From positions 15,019,289 to 15,083,288 of the forward strand of contig NC_045146.1 of the NCBI RefSeq assembly GCF_008831285.2: a stretch of DNA of 64,000 nt, written 5' to 3'. This document shows positions 11,321 through 25,100 of this stretch, one piece after another; within the stretch, counting starts at the first letter, position 1, and each line of letters starts with the position of its first letter. The stretch is from Nymphaea colorata (Eukaryota > Streptophyta > Magnoliopsida > Nymphaeales > Nymphaeaceae). Made by a program: the position numbers and the translations under genes. The notes below the pieces were generated by a model. The model was not told where the DNA came from. It saw nothing but the letters and a program-made list of their open reading frames with translations, and did not search any database.

Positions 11321-14300
11321 ATGGAGAAGCTTTCATGTACGGAGAACGTTAGGTTGGGGTACAACTCGAGGAGGTTCCTGGGGATGAGGAGCGCGAGCGA
11401 GCTCTCGTCGCCGATCATGCGGAGCCGGAACTTCGATCCTGGCGGGAAGCCTCGGCCGGATGCCGAATTCGACTTTGGCGACGTCTTCGGAGGCCCGCCG
11501 CGATTAGCTGCCGCCAAGGAGGTCCCCAGCCCGAAGCCGGTTGAGCATTACGGGAACCTGAGGGAGAAGCCAGTTTTCGGCGAAGAGAGTCCGAGACGGC
11601 GGGTTGACAAGGACTTTTTTGATGATATATACGGAGGTGAATGTCTTCCTGCTGCAAGAAAGCAGCCGGAGAAGAAGGTGGCTTTCTATTCGATGCCGGG
11701 GTCTCGGATACTCAGCCCTACTTGTGCGTCACCTCCCAAAACTGTGCCATTGAGTCCGGTGCCCTCCCTTCCTTCTAGGATGAGGTACCACTGTCTTCTT
11801 TTTTCTTAAAATTCTCTTTCCTAACGGGGTACTACGGGAAAGAAATGCGATGTCAACACTGCCGAGTTTAGTTTAAGCTTCTTTCCTACCGATCAATTTT
11901 GCAAGAACAGTATCGAGGTGGCCAACAAAGTCATGCTTAAGCTCCAGCCTTGTTTAACTTGTAATTGCATAATGACGCGTAGGCACCTACCTCCGTATCT
12001 GTACTGTTTTAGCAGACATGAGATCGAGCCAAGAAAGCTTGTTCATCAGACAACAGATCTTGTTTGGATCAAGCTAGATGATAAGCAGATAAAACCAACT
12101 AAGTCGAAATACATGACATTTTCTCTTTTGCTATGTGAACATTTTGACGTCAAAAAATCAGTATCTGAATACAGTTGATGCTTAATGCATTCACTCGATA
12201 GATGGTGTATCAGTGGAAGCCTATTAATTTATCATCACCAAGCGCCACTTTTAGTAGGCCGTAATTAACATTCTTGTGAGTACTGCGTAATGCATATGTC
12301 CATCCAGACTTCAGCTTGCTCAGGCTTTATTGAATTAAATCTTTAAACAGTCTGCAACATCGGTATCTTTATGACTGAAGTTTGCCTATTTCAGCTAGTT
12401 CGTTTATTTGCTAGTTGCTACGGTTAAATTAAACTGTTCTGGGTTCTGTTTTCAGCCAGTTTTCTGATCTAGGCAAGGAAGCAGACAATCGGACATCCAT
12501 AACACCTACAAGTGGTAGCCCCAACACATACAAACTCTCCAGTGCAGAGGGAGTTCCACCTTCACCAATTCTTTCTGTCTCTAGCCCAAAACTGCAGCCT
12601 CATGGGCATGCTCATAGCACCAGATTTTCCGTGCATTCAGTTCAAGGGCAACAGAACCCCGTAAATGAAGTTAGGTCATCATACCAACGAAGTCGGTTAT
12701 CCCATCAGTACTCTTTCATGGATAATGAGTCACCAAAGCTGACGGAATCATCTGGTAGAAGGTCAGAAGGTGATATTAGAGCTAATGTAATTCAAGCAGG
12801 TCATACATCAAAGAACCTGCAAAACAGTAACCAATTTCACTTCTCCATTCACAAGTGGGCAGGAAAAGGAGCTGCACTTTTTATGCCTCTGAAACGTTGG
12901 GATGGTTCTGGACAGCAGAATACAAGGGAATCAAAGACTAGGGAGCAAACAACAGCTTTCCAGGAAGTTAGTAGTCGTGATGTTGGGAAAGCATTTGTTG
13001 CTTCCACTTCTAATCATGGATGTTTTGAAGTAGATGTTACCCCTTCTCATGACTCAGATCCAAACAAAAAAGAGTATCAACAACAGAAGGAGAAGAAACT
13101 TTCTGACAGTGACCGTTGCAATGCATTTGGACAGAATTTAACCAAAAGTGTTGAAAATATTGGTCCTCATCTGAAAGAAGCATCTGAATTTCAAGTGAAG
13201 AACATTCCAAGTTTGCTAAAAAATGATTCAGAAAAATCAGGTAATTGATATTATATTTACTGTAGCCCTCAAGCTAGAATAACATTCAGAAAACACCAAT
13301 AAAATCTGGTTTACATTTCCTAAGTAATGGTCTGCAATTAAAATGATCTTACAGGAATGGAGAGGACGGTTGATCAGCAAGCAGGTACGGGGCAAAATGA
13401 GACTAAATCAAGAAACATCTGTGACAGCCAGAACATTAAACAAGCCGCAACAGGTTATGCGTATGAAGATGCAGAAGCAGCAAAATCAACAGTGGATACT
13501 GTAGAACCAAATCCTGAAAGCAGATTGCATGGAAATAGAGTGAAGAGCAAGGTTAAAGAATTTATCAAAATATTTAGTCAAGAGGCATCTCAGAAATCCA
13601 TAACTAAAGCTGATAATAAGGCTGAAAAATCTGGCAGGAAAGGTAAACAACCCTCTAATGTAGAAGCAAAGCTAAATGCTTCTCCTTTAGATACTAAGCT
13701 GGAGAAGAATGTAAACAGTAGTGATGATGCAGCATCAAGTCGTACTCTAAAGGTATGTACTAAATAACATTTGTTTACTAAGCTCATCAAAACACCTCCT
13801 GGCTTGAGTTATAGTGTTATACTTTTCAAAAATCATGTCCAGAAAGAAAATAGGCTTTATTGTTATACTTATTTATTGTTGATGATTTTTTTTCCCTTTG
13901 TTTCTTTTTTTTTCCTTTTACCAGATACATCATATTTTAGAACAAGAAGAGGACTTTGATCTGCAGTTCGACAAGCCTGACATTCATAGTTCGAGCTCAA
14001 AAAGATACGAGTTTACTGGTAGATATTTGTCTATTTAGTAACTAATAAAAAGGAATTTTCTCAAAGGAATCACTTCTAAATAGGACATGTTTTCAAAGTC
14101 TAGAAACTTTCCATATGTACTCTTTGCAGTTAGTTTCTATATCTTTATCTTGTTTTTATTTTTTTTAGTGCACCCATATCCAGTTAGTTGCTATATCTGT
14201 ATCTTATTTTCTTAGTGCACCCATATGAACTTTGTTTCCTTTGCACACAGTTTTTTTCCTTGAAAGTTTTATATTTGCTGAAGTATGTTCCTCTTTCAAC

Positions 14301-17300
14301 TTATTATTTTCCTGAAAAGAGATGACACAGCCGATTATGCCTCCTGTATTGTTCTCCTTGTTTAATATTGTCATTAGGTGCTTTTGGTAATTTTCCTTTT
14401 TCTCCAACATTTCATATCAAATAACTTATGAAGATAAGTCCATCTCTAATATCTTTGTTTGTCGCTTTTCATGTTTTTGTGTTCTATCTTTCGAAGTTAG
14501 CTTTGTATTCACATGCCTTCCTTAGATACGCAGTATTTGCCTTCCTCTTTATTTTTAGTTTGACAGCTAGAACCAGACCAAGATAAGTTTCTACTTTTTA
14601 CTATAAGATTGTAATATAACACATCTGGTCATGAATATCATGGTTTAGTTTAATTCTTGCATGTTTTTTACTAATGGGCAAACGGCTTGCTTTGATTTTG
14701 AATGTATCTAATGCTTAGGTGCAGTTAGTTGACAGTTGTGGTATAAATAGTTGAAATGCCTATGCTTTTTATCATGGCCCTGGATTCACAAAAAAACTTC
14801 CGTGTCTGCTCCCTGGACAAATTTATTTAGCAAAAGATGCTTTGAAGTCCTATATTTTATTTGTCTAATTTTGATTGGATGTAGACTGGTATCCGGTTTA
14901 TCTGCTTATTTTTTTTAACTGTGCAATGTAAATCCTAATAGTAGTACTGAACCATCACTCCATTAGTCATACGCAAAGTCAAAAGTCAAAATTGTAGGTA
15001 AGAGGGAGAAATGATTGTTTTGGTGCATACTTACTGTTGGTCTTTTGGGCAACAAGAGGAGCGTTGCTCAGTAGTAGAGCAAGATGGTTCTGTCTGTTGT
15101 CAGCTTCCTAGAATTCTCCTTTTGCAAAATTCATTGATTTACAATGTAGTTTTAAAATTTAAGCAAATGATGGTGCTTCAGTGTGACCCTTCAGTGATTT
15201 AGTCATTGTGATCAAGGTTCACATCCATGTATATGCACCATTTTCCTGAAGATTAAATATGCATGTCACATGCAATCGGCAAAACTGCAAAACCTGTGAC
15301 TTTTAAAACAGAAGGATCAGAAACTTAAATTTTGGGCACAAGGCCACGTGCAAATGTTTTCCAAATATGTAATATCCGTCAGAGTATAGAAGATAATTTT
15401 ATTTTTCTATGCTTTATATAGAAGATAATTTTATTTTTTCTATGCTTTGTCTCTTCTAATCAGCTCAAGAAACATCTAAAGTGGCACATGATCTTAAAGG
15501 CAGGTCACCTAGTGATAATCTTCCAGGGAATTGCTTGGTATGTGTACTTATCGTTTTCATCTCTTATTAAATCATGTCAACTTTCCTCATGCTTTTTTGT
15601 TAGATTCTTGTAGCATTGATAGAAATGAAAGTAGCAATCTAGAGATATGCTATTTATTCTTCATTTTGTGCTACGCACTGTTGCCTTTCTTTTATATTGC
15701 ACAACATAAAGGCTACATACAGCATCCCAAAAGTCCACATTGAAGTGCTCTAACTACATGTGACAGAATGATTAAATATTTTTTCAGTCATAACATAAAA
15801 AGGAATTCTTAAAAGTGGAGTAGTTATCCATCTTTGGTATGCTTCGTCTAATTTGCATTCATGCTGTTAGCTCATGTAAGCAGCAATAACCTTCACTTAC
15901 AAAATTTTAAAGAGTAATTAGCTTCTGTCAGGAAAGCACCCTAGGCTTGTTGAATTTTCCAGAACTTGTTGCTGCTTAACGGCATACATGTCTATTTCTG
16001 GCTATGTCTTCATTCCCTTTAAATATCTACTTTCTGAAAATTGCCTACAGGTGGAGCCATCTTCCAATGACCCGAAACATGAAATCTTGACTCCTCAACC
16101 CCAGGAGGAGCTCCAGGTAAATTCGGAATGTAAGTTTCATGCATCAGTTTCTTTCTGTAGTTTTCTTACGGCCCCTTGAACTCCTGCAGAATTTGGACGC
16201 CAAAATTAGGAAGTGGGCAGATGGAAAAGAAGGAAATATCAGGTCGTTGTTGTCCACATTACAATATGTGAGCTGTTTTACCTGCCACAAACTACTGCCT
16301 TTTTCATTTTGATTTCTCAATTTTCTCTTCATGGTCCCAATATTACGAACAATTTACCATCACCATTGTGATATGATGATGCTATTGCCTCAAGTGGTCG
16401 ACCTTTGCAGGTCATATTTCTTGATCCTAATGAAGAATCTGCAGAGGTTACAGTTCTGATGTGGTGCGAACATGTACATTATCAATGCAAAATTTTAAAA
16501 AATAGCATTATGTACTTTGCTTTCAAAGAAATAATTGTGCCTACAAACCATTTCGTATTTCATTCTAGAAACAATTTCAGCATGGCATTAAAAATCCAAA
16601 TGTTTCTTTGATTCTTGTACACAGAATGTTGCAATACTTGTACTTAGACTACTTACTATGTCTTTGATCACCAAATTACTTATTAACATTTCCCCGTCGT
16701 ATTTTCTCAGCATTATAATTTCAACAAAACTATCCTCTACCAATGATGACATGGTATAGCTTGTTAAGTAGTGTATGAAAGCACTAGAAGAAATTTCTGT
16801 TGTGCTTTTTTAATGGAAGTGTTTATTTTAAATTATAATTCTGTGTGAAGACTGCCATGCTGTTCTTATTTTTTGGTCCTTGAGGTGATCATATCTTGTG
16901 AAATGGCCTATGGATCAACTGGCCCTGGTGGTCTCATATTTTTCATTTATTCTTTGTATCTGTACAATTCAGAAACCAAGACAGCTGTTCTTTTTTATTA
17001 ATACAGCTGAAAGGCCATCCTTTTCTTATCCTAGCATCATGTGCCCCTTTACCATTCTCTTTTTCCAACCCCTGGTATTGGTTTTAGGTATCAGTACCAC
17101 ATATCAAAGTTTGAATTTTGAAGGCAAAGCTTCAGAATGATCTACAGCATTTTCTGCTCAAACCACTTCATGTGAGGTCTAGGCAATGAAACATCATATT
17201 TCTCTCATTTCCTTTGCGAAACTGATGTGATTTGGTTGCCAATAAGGAGAACCCTTGGAGCCATCATTTGGGGTAGTTGTGAAATTATGGTCACCATTGA

Positions 17301-18357
17301 AAATCTTCCGCACGTCATTGAATAGAGATGAAATGTTAAGGCTCTGGAAGGCCTGGTGCTGAGTTTAACCTCAACTCATTTTCATTAAGGAAACATATTT
17401 TTCTTGTTTATATAATTTCTAATGTTATGTTTTTATTTTTCTGTGTCAATTTTCTGTTCATGATTTGACACCCTTCACTGTCAAAACTATAATTTGCAAT
17501 TTTCTTTTTGTGAAACAGCTTACCGTAGCAATACAATGAAAGACTTTAAAAGCATAACAAGTCATTTACACTTACCAAGTTGGGATTTAATCTAGAAAGG
17601 AATTATGTTGGTACTTTTAAAACATGTGAAATTAAGTACATGCCTGATGAGATAATTAAAGTTAAACTGCAACAAGTAAGTCTGAGATTTAGGCTGAACT
17701 GTAACAGCCATAAGCAAGTGCTATGATCTCTGCTTGCACGATTCCAAGGTGAGCATGATACTGCTCTTGCTCACTTGAAAGATCTTACAGAGAAGAACAT
17801 TTGAGAACCCAGATTTTCATGAGACAATTATCTAATCACCTTGTCCACTTTGCTTGTAGACTATCAAAAAGTATAGAACTACAATATAAGTGATTCAGGC
17901 AAATCTTTCACATGTTATTAAAGAGTTATAATCACGTTCTCTGTAAATGCAAGATATTTTAATATAATTCCGCTGCATATTGAATGATTTACATGTATAT
18001 CTAGAAGCGAAATCCCTGTGTTCCACATGTTCACATTGTTATTATTAGCTTCCACTGTTAGAGAAGGAATCATGTGCTTTCATTCTCAAAACTTTCATGC
18101 TAAACCTATAAGCATGCTTTCATAATGCAATTCAATATCAACTAATAACTTTGATTCTACAATATTCAATCCATACAATAATGTTCATGCGCCAAATGGT
18201 TGTCTCAATTGATATATGTAAGTACCCGTGCCTTGATCATACAAGCAAGAATCCGCCCATCTGTATGAACCCACATATAGTTAAGTAGAGAAATTATAAG
18301 AACCAAGTGAGGGTACCTAATGATGGTACAATGAAAAACCCAGGTTCCAGAACTTGT

Positions 18358-18393
<36 letters not shown>

Positions 18394-20487
18394 CATTAAT
18401 GGATTGAGGCAGTTTTAAACAAAAAAAAAAAAAAGTCTTGATATGACTTCTTGTTGCAAAGCCTTTTTCTTTATCACGTCATCAATTCTTGGCTACATTC
18501 TATTTTTTTGTAATAATGGATTCTGAAGTATCCTACACTGTGTGATCTATATATAGTTGTTTGTGCTTGTATTCTTTTTATTGTTTTCCTTAAACGTGCT
18601 CCCCCTTCCCCTCCCTTTTTTTTTGCTTAAATGCATTTTGTTGGGGCAGTTTTAGGAAATGTTATTCTGCTGATGTTACTTGCAGATTATTTATAGAGAA
18701 TCTGTTTGATACATAATTGCTTTTACTCTTTGCAGATTTTGTGGCCAGGAAGTGGTTGGAAGCCAGTGCCCCTTGTTGACATAATTGAAGGAACTGCAGT
18801 GAAGCGAACTTATCAAAAGGCTTTGTTGTGTTTGCACCCAGACAAATTGCAACAGAAGGATGCAACAGTGCACCAAAAATACATAGCAGAGAAAGTCTTT
18901 GACATCGTACAGGTAAACACTTTAAAGGAAATACAGATAGGGTGCTCCTATAGTTCCTTAGGAAAAAAAATTACATCTCATAAATTTTCAGCTTTGATTA
19001 AACCCTGCTTTTCTGTCTCAATAAATGTTGGTATGATCTCATGCATAGATTTTGTTTAAGATCTTCAGTGAACTGTGGCACATTATGTACCAAAAATTAT
19101 AAACTTTCGAAGTGTAAAAGGAAAGATCAATGGCATAAAATCAATGACTCACAATGCATCATAGTTTGATGAGTTAAAAATCACGATCTTATGTCCGAAC
19201 TATGATCCAAAGCATGATTTGCAACAAAAAACTATGCTATTGGGACTACTGATATAGAGATCCTGGATATCCAATGCCCTGAGGATATGCTTTCTGAAAG
19301 TGGCTAAACCCATGGAATAGTATGAGTATTTGGGATGGAAGTTGAGATTTTACCTTGGGAAGGTCTGCCACAAGGACTATGACGACCAACAATATTCTTG
19401 TATGATAGCAGTTGTCATAGTAGACATGCATACAGAAAGGCATAGAAAACATGTGCGCTCAAGTTCCCAATGTGTTCATAGATAAAAGGCAGTCTTACGT
19501 TTTGAAGATACAAGTGAAATGAGACCTTTTCGAACAACCCTTTCATTCGGTCCACTGATATTCTTATCTAATTTAAAACATGAGCCTTCTGAACAGGGGC
19601 GGAACCAGGATTTCGTTTAGGGATGGGCCAAATAATCCAACTTCAAATTTGGGTAGGGTCAAACTGAACTGAACCTAAGTAAAAAAAGTACATTGAACAA
19701 CTAATTTTTTTTTATTTTTTTAATGTAATTTTTTTTTCCAGCTAGTTCGGGGCGGGCCACGGCCTAGGCGGGCCCCCCCTCCCTCCACCCCTGCTTCTGA
19801 AAGGAGTAATCATGCTCCCCTTTATGAAAAGTGTAGTCAGACATGGGTTTTTAGGGACTTTTGATTAGCTGGTCAACCACGATGTTCAGCAAACAGGTTA
19901 TGAGATGCAAGTGCTTAGATTGATCCAAACATAAAGCTACCTCCTAGTATAGAAGACACTAGAAGGTCTTCTCTTGACACCAAAACATTTTATAATTCGA
20001 GTTGGAGAGATAAAAACTGGAATGTTTGGTCTTCTCTTGGCACCAAAACATTTTATAAATCGAGTTGGAGGGATAAAAAATGAGCAAGATTGATTAAATA
20101 CTTCATTTTGTTAATCCATCTGAAAGCCTAATGCCATTGTAGCTAGTCAAGATGGCTCTCATCGCCTAGAGTGGAAGGATAAACCACTTACTGGCTATTT
20201 ATAGCTCTCTTGAGCTATAACAAACGAGTATGCTTCTGTCTAAGCCCTGTTTCAAAGCAAAAGAAAGACCTTACAGAGAGAGCTTTAGTTTGTTCTCTCC
20301 AGTAGAACATAGTACAGGATGTATATATTCTGACCTTATGGTTCATGTGATGCGGTCCATTAGATGTGACGCTATACTCTCCTGAATATTTGAATTTTGA
20401 GCTAATCTTGGATTATGCTGTCTTCCATCTTCTATGCAGGAGGCATGGACACATTTTAATGACATTAGTTCATTCAGCTCCTCATGA
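11321..20487 (+). CDS. JAC1: J-domain protein required for chloroplast accumulation response 1
   Basis: Auxilin-like J-protein needed for blue-light chloroplast accumulation movement (known for JAC1). Nine coding exons: 11321-11784, 12456-13240, 13355-13752, 13925-14018, 15464-15537, 16051-16116, 16190-16267, 18736-18912, 20440-20487; 727 residues. Seen: JAC1-like start [17 protein letters not shown] motifs [11 protein letters not shown] (51-61) and FFDDIYGG (99-106); a long low-complexity middle; the conserved [20 protein letters not shown] block; and a C-terminal J-domain with [14 protein letters not shown] and an intact HPD triad (687-689, CLHPDKLQQ), ending [15 protein letters not shown]. 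It is somewhat longer than the Arabidopsis protein. ATG 11321 is the first ATG after a CT-rich leader. Introns 7 and 8 (2.5 and 1.5 kb) lie within or next to the J-domain code; intron 8 carries a hAT-like MITE. All phases match. Confidence 0.95.
14127..14226. repeat. Tandem duplication in JAC1 intron 4, unit about 50 bp
   Basis: CAGTTAGTTTCTATATCT ... TAGTGCACCCATAT (14127-14179) is followed by CAGTTAGTTGCTATATCT ... TAGTGCACCCATAT (14181-14226). The copies differ mainly in the length of the T-run. Confidence 0.65.
15385..15449. repeat. 32-bp tandem duplication just before JAC1 exon 5
   Basis: TATAGAAGATAATTTTATTT followed by TTCTATGCTTT occurs twice in a row (15385-15416, 15417-15449). The second copy ends 14 bases before the acceptor-flanked exon at 15464, so it supplies part of the polypyrimidine tract. 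Confidence 0.75.
18362..18388. repeat. (GA)n microsatellite
   Basis: An uninterrupted GA run in JAC1 intron 7. A poly-A run follows at about 18421-18434. Confidence 0.9.
19594..19793. mobile_element. hAT-type MITE in JAC1 intron 8
   Basis: 200 bp with ends CAGGGGCGGA (left) and CAGGGGTGGA (right, reverse complement), flanked by a perfect 8-bp target duplication CTTCTGAA at 19586-19593 and 19794-19801. CAGGGGCGG ends with 8-bp duplications are typical of plant hAT MITEs. The perfect duplication suggests a fairly recent insertion. The interior is non-coding with a GC-rich right part. Confidence 0.85.
19965..20080. repeat. 63-bp tandem duplication in JAC1 intron 8
   Basis: GGTCTTCTCTTG, CACCAAAACATTTTATAA, TCGAGTTGGAG and GATAAAAA appear in this order at 19965-20017 and again at 20028-20080 with few changes. 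Confidence 0.7.
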
Positions 20488-22142
20488 TCCCGTTGATGTC
20501 AGCACCATTTCTTTGGGTTGTCAGCAAAGTGTTATTGTTCCTTGTGCATCTATATGGCCCCAAAATTTGGTCGTGGCTTATTAGTTGTCCTCAATCATAT
20601 AGCAGGTGTAAATATGTTGTTAACTAGTCGATTTCAACGGCTTGTCCTCAAGCACCAAAATCCAGTGTAAATATGTAAGTTTTTATTTAATTTTTCTTCT
20701 TTTGGTGTAGAATCTCTCTCCTCTTTCTCTCATACGAAACGCCTCTACTTTGTGTTCCTAGAGGTTTCATAATTTACTTTTCTTTCTTACGTCCTTGGCT
20801 AGGAGCATCGGGCGTCATTCCAGACATTTAGACTTCTGCATCTATACCTTTCTCTGTCTTTTGTCTAAGGTCAATTGTAGTGGGAAAATGAGCCACAAAG
20901 AGCCTTCACTAGTTTAGTCATTCTACAAAGTGCCAGATCATGTGATCACTGATGCAAGCAGGTTTAAAATCTGCAGTTGTATTGTATACAGGGGAACGTA
21001 TGAACCGAATCCAAGGGATGAAAAGGGCGAAATGAAACACCATGCATGGCTCGAAAAAGCCGGAGATGGATGACGTCCCCACGACCTTAATAGAGGCGTT
21101 TAAGCATATGTTTTTTTTTTCTTTTTTTATTCGTCTTGCCAAGATTACGTAATTACAGAAAAAAAGCACAAGTTTTCAAGCCGCTTTATCCCTAGCCTAC
21201 AATGTTTGTCTAATTGCTGAATTTAGAAGGTAGAAATGGATGACGATGGTGATTGCAGTAGCGTGTTCTAAAACCAAGCAAATTCGTTTCTAAAACCAAG
21301 CAATTCACCTCAAACAAGTTTGCTTTGAAGCAAAGAGGTGGAACACACAGTTACCAAGAGTCGAGACAAGATCACTTGACATCACTCTGCGGTCGAAACA
21401 ACAGTTGCACGTGGAAGGGGAGTCTGATCCTCGGCAACTCTCTCAAGTCTCGACGTGATACCATTGCCTTGTTTACCCATGCCAACTACCGATATCCAAC
21501 TGCCATATGAAAAGAGATTCCTGGGGAAAGAAACCAAAGAGGCGTTCATTCCATCAACTCACAGAGCCTTTCTCCGGCAATTGCGGTTCGGGACTGTAAC
21601 CTCCAATTCCAAACCATCCAGTACCATCCACGACAAGATATTATTCCATAATCAAATCCTGCTACGACTACATTTTGCTTTCTAACTTAAAATAGAGGGC
21701 CTCACTCTTCCAATCTGATGCAACCATTGCCACAGGAGATGTGCCTTCTTGGGGATTTCCAAGCGTGAACAACAAAGCTTAGGGTTAATGTACCTTCAAT
21801 CTTCTCTCTTCTTTATATATGACAAAGTCTAGTCATTACATCTGTGGAAAAGCAAATCATGAAGGCTTAACAGATAAAGCTTCAACAGAAACAGCGACTG
21901 GACTTCGCATCCCTCGACAAACCTTCTTCCGAGGTAAAAAGAATCACCTCTAGGCTGCATTCCTGATCCCCTGTACAACGGTCGTATTCCAACGATGGCA
22001 ACCGACTGATTCGGATCTTGTACAGCTGCATACCACTAACCGCCCCAATCGTCAAGGCTGCATATGTTTGGCAGTTCAGTGAAGCAAAATTGACCGCCGG
22101 AAAGGCTTGCAACTTGAAGCCTTCAAATTCTTCACTGCAGCA
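20488..22142. other. Spacer between the 3' ends of JAC1 and the kinase gene
   Basis: The two genes converge, so this 1.65 kb should hold both 3' UTRs. I could not fix either polyadenylation site. No coding sequence is supported; the short frames around 21325-21685 show no family features. Confidence 0.5.
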
Positions 22143-25100
22143 CTATGACGAAAAGCACTCGTTGAAGCACCCAAAAAAGCGAGAGGACCTATCTGGCTTG
22201 ATATCAATGCTGTCGTTCTCTTGTGATTTGTCCATCAGACGCCGTGTGCCAGGAGAATCAGTTGCCATATAACTGCTCTGTCCAACCTGCATTATAGGTG
22301 GAGGCGTGGTTTCAGAAGGACAAATAGATGCACGAAAGTTACAGAGCATCTGAATGATTTGCTGAAACTCTGGCCGACTATTTGGGTCCTCTGCCCAGCA
22401 GCACTCCAACATGGCAACAAGCTCTTTTGGGAGGTTCTCCACATCAGGCCTCACTTTCTACAAAAACACATGCAAACGTGGCAGCAAGAAAATCAAGCGT
22501 CAGCAACAAATTTTTATCGCAAAAAATGCATAGGGTAACTAATACTCTTTTAAGTATATCTGGAACCTGGACAGAAGAGACAGGAATGTGGGAAACACAA
22601 TACCTTGAAAGCTGCAGCATAAGCGGCCTGGAGGTTGGACATACCCTCAAATGGTGACCGGTTGGTTAACAATTCCCATAAAACTATAGCGAAACTATAC
22701 ACATCAACTTTATGATCATAATGCTTCTTATCCCCTCGACGGAGTGTAACAGTGCTATAAAGCTGTCAAGCAGTAGGGCCTGAGGCAAGTAAGAAGCTGT
22801 CCTGAATGATGAAAGAGAAACAAATGCTTTCGCAGGTCAAGTAATACCTCAGGGGCCATCCATCTGTACGTGCCAGTTTCGGCAGTCATCATCTCAGTCA
22901 ATGTCTCTTCCCTTGCCAATCCAAAATCAGCCAACTTGACCTTTTTGTGGTCCTGTGTCAGGAGTAGGTTATCTGAACCAAACAGGAACCACGTGTGTGA
23001 GAGAGAGATTGTGAGGTAGTTATTGTACCGAGCACACTAGTAAAAAGGAAAACAGAATGAAAGTGCTTCCTCTTACACATATGAGGACTCGATAGAAAAG
23101 CACAGGGCCTCCAAACTAGAATGACAAAGGGAACTTGCAAACTTTGGGGTGAACACAAGCAGCAGTCACTTATTTGGTTTCCAAAAGGAAGAAAATAAAA
23201 TTTTGCACTTCATTGACCCTATGTCACATGATTGAGACTCCCGTTCAAGTGTCATTGCAAGCGATTTGCTGCAACAACCATTAAACTCTCTTGGCCATCA
23301 TGCATTCCTAACTTTGCTGGGCGCAAAAGTAGACAAATTATGGCTGGAGGCTGGAGCAGGGAAAAGGCGTACACACTGAAGACCTAAAACATTATATTTC
23401 AATTTGATGAAGCAATTATTGAACTAATGGAGCAACCATAATTTAAATTTTAACAACAACAGTGTGGACAACTAGCTCTTTACCAAACTTTAAACTTGGT
23501 TCTGAACCATATATGTTTTAAGAACATCATGGAATACCCAAGTTCACGGGAAAAACTTTCAATCCATAGTCGTATGTGAAAGATAGCTATCTAGTTAAGC
23601 AGTAGGCACCTAGTCGACTAGGTGCAACCTTAGCATCTAGGACCGTGAAAGTGCCTAGGTGAGATGGCACCTCCAAACTTATTTATTTACTTATTTAGAA
23701 CAGAATAGCGTGTTTGTTAGATGAATATTTCTGAAATTTGAATTCCTTTCACTCATGCAAAATTACAACTTCAACATGATAGATTACATTTTCACATCCA
23801 TCTTGCCATTTAAGTTCAACGGCTACTACGTTTTAACAATTACTGCTGTTCTTTCTCACATTTGTAAGTACCCTTTTAATGGCTGATGCCTCAACACAAA
23901 GGTAAGCAGATGGCATGAAAAAATAAAGCAATGGTTGGCATGGTTTCAATACCTTGCCTAAGCTTTCTGAAAAGGATCACTCAACAACAATGAACGAGTG
24001 TGTAGTTTGAATAAAATTGAGACTAGTGTGCCTTACATGAGAGAACCCACAAATTCAATCAGTGTGTAGGGATGTTAAAATGGGTTTGAGAGTGCATAAT
24101 TTTGTTTGTTGTACATGGACATTGACATGCCCACTCCAGAACCATTAAGACATGAAAATGGACCCCTCTATGCTAGTAGAAACTTAAAATATTCACAAGG
24201 AAGCTATTCCAATTCTTCTGAAGACAAAACCTTTAAAGAATAATCTTAAGACACTAATTAGTTAGCTACAAATAACATGTGTAATAACATATAATACCAA
24301 TTTGTCTATTTCCATCCTGTATCCAAGATCTGAAATTTATGTTCAAGTGCTTGAGAAGTACCAGGCTTCAGGTCACGGTGGATAATCCCATTAGCATGCA
24401 AGCATTCCATTGCACGTGCAATATCCAACGCAAAACTGATTGCAAGGCGTAACTGCAAGCACCCAGGCCGTAAAGATCTCAAGTATTTTCGAAGTGAACC
24501 CCCAAGTAAGAGCTCTGTTACAATAACCATGTTCGCCTCGTTGCAAGCGCCAATGAACTGTTTCAAGCCCAAAAGACAGTCACGAATCAAATTTGATGCC
24601 ACTTAATTAGGGAAATAGGTCAACCAAATGTAACTCACTCTGTAGCACATGGATATTATTTCCCAAGTACAATAAAAGGAGGCTCCAAATTTTCTGAAGA
24701 TATGGGTTCAACACATTTTATAAGAATACATAGCAACAACTACCTCTATGTTTCAGATGATTCAAGAATCTTTTCCAAAAACGATAACATCAAGAAAGTA
24801 GTCTTATGAGAAGCATGCATTTGCCAAAGTGCAGAAAAATATACAGGACCAGAAGATCACGGGTCTAAATGCACAAACAAAAAGGTTTTCTTTCTAGGTC
24901 CATCAGTCGTGGTGCAAATGAGAAAAAGCACAAACACATACAAAATTGTGATCTATTGGTGACAACTGACGACCTATATTACTAAAGCCATTCTCCACAC
25001 TATGTTTATGCATAGAGTCATAAGTCATTGTTTTGAAACACTAACAACGATATGAATACATGAATTTAATATTGAAGCCAGCCTCTGACACATTCAAACT

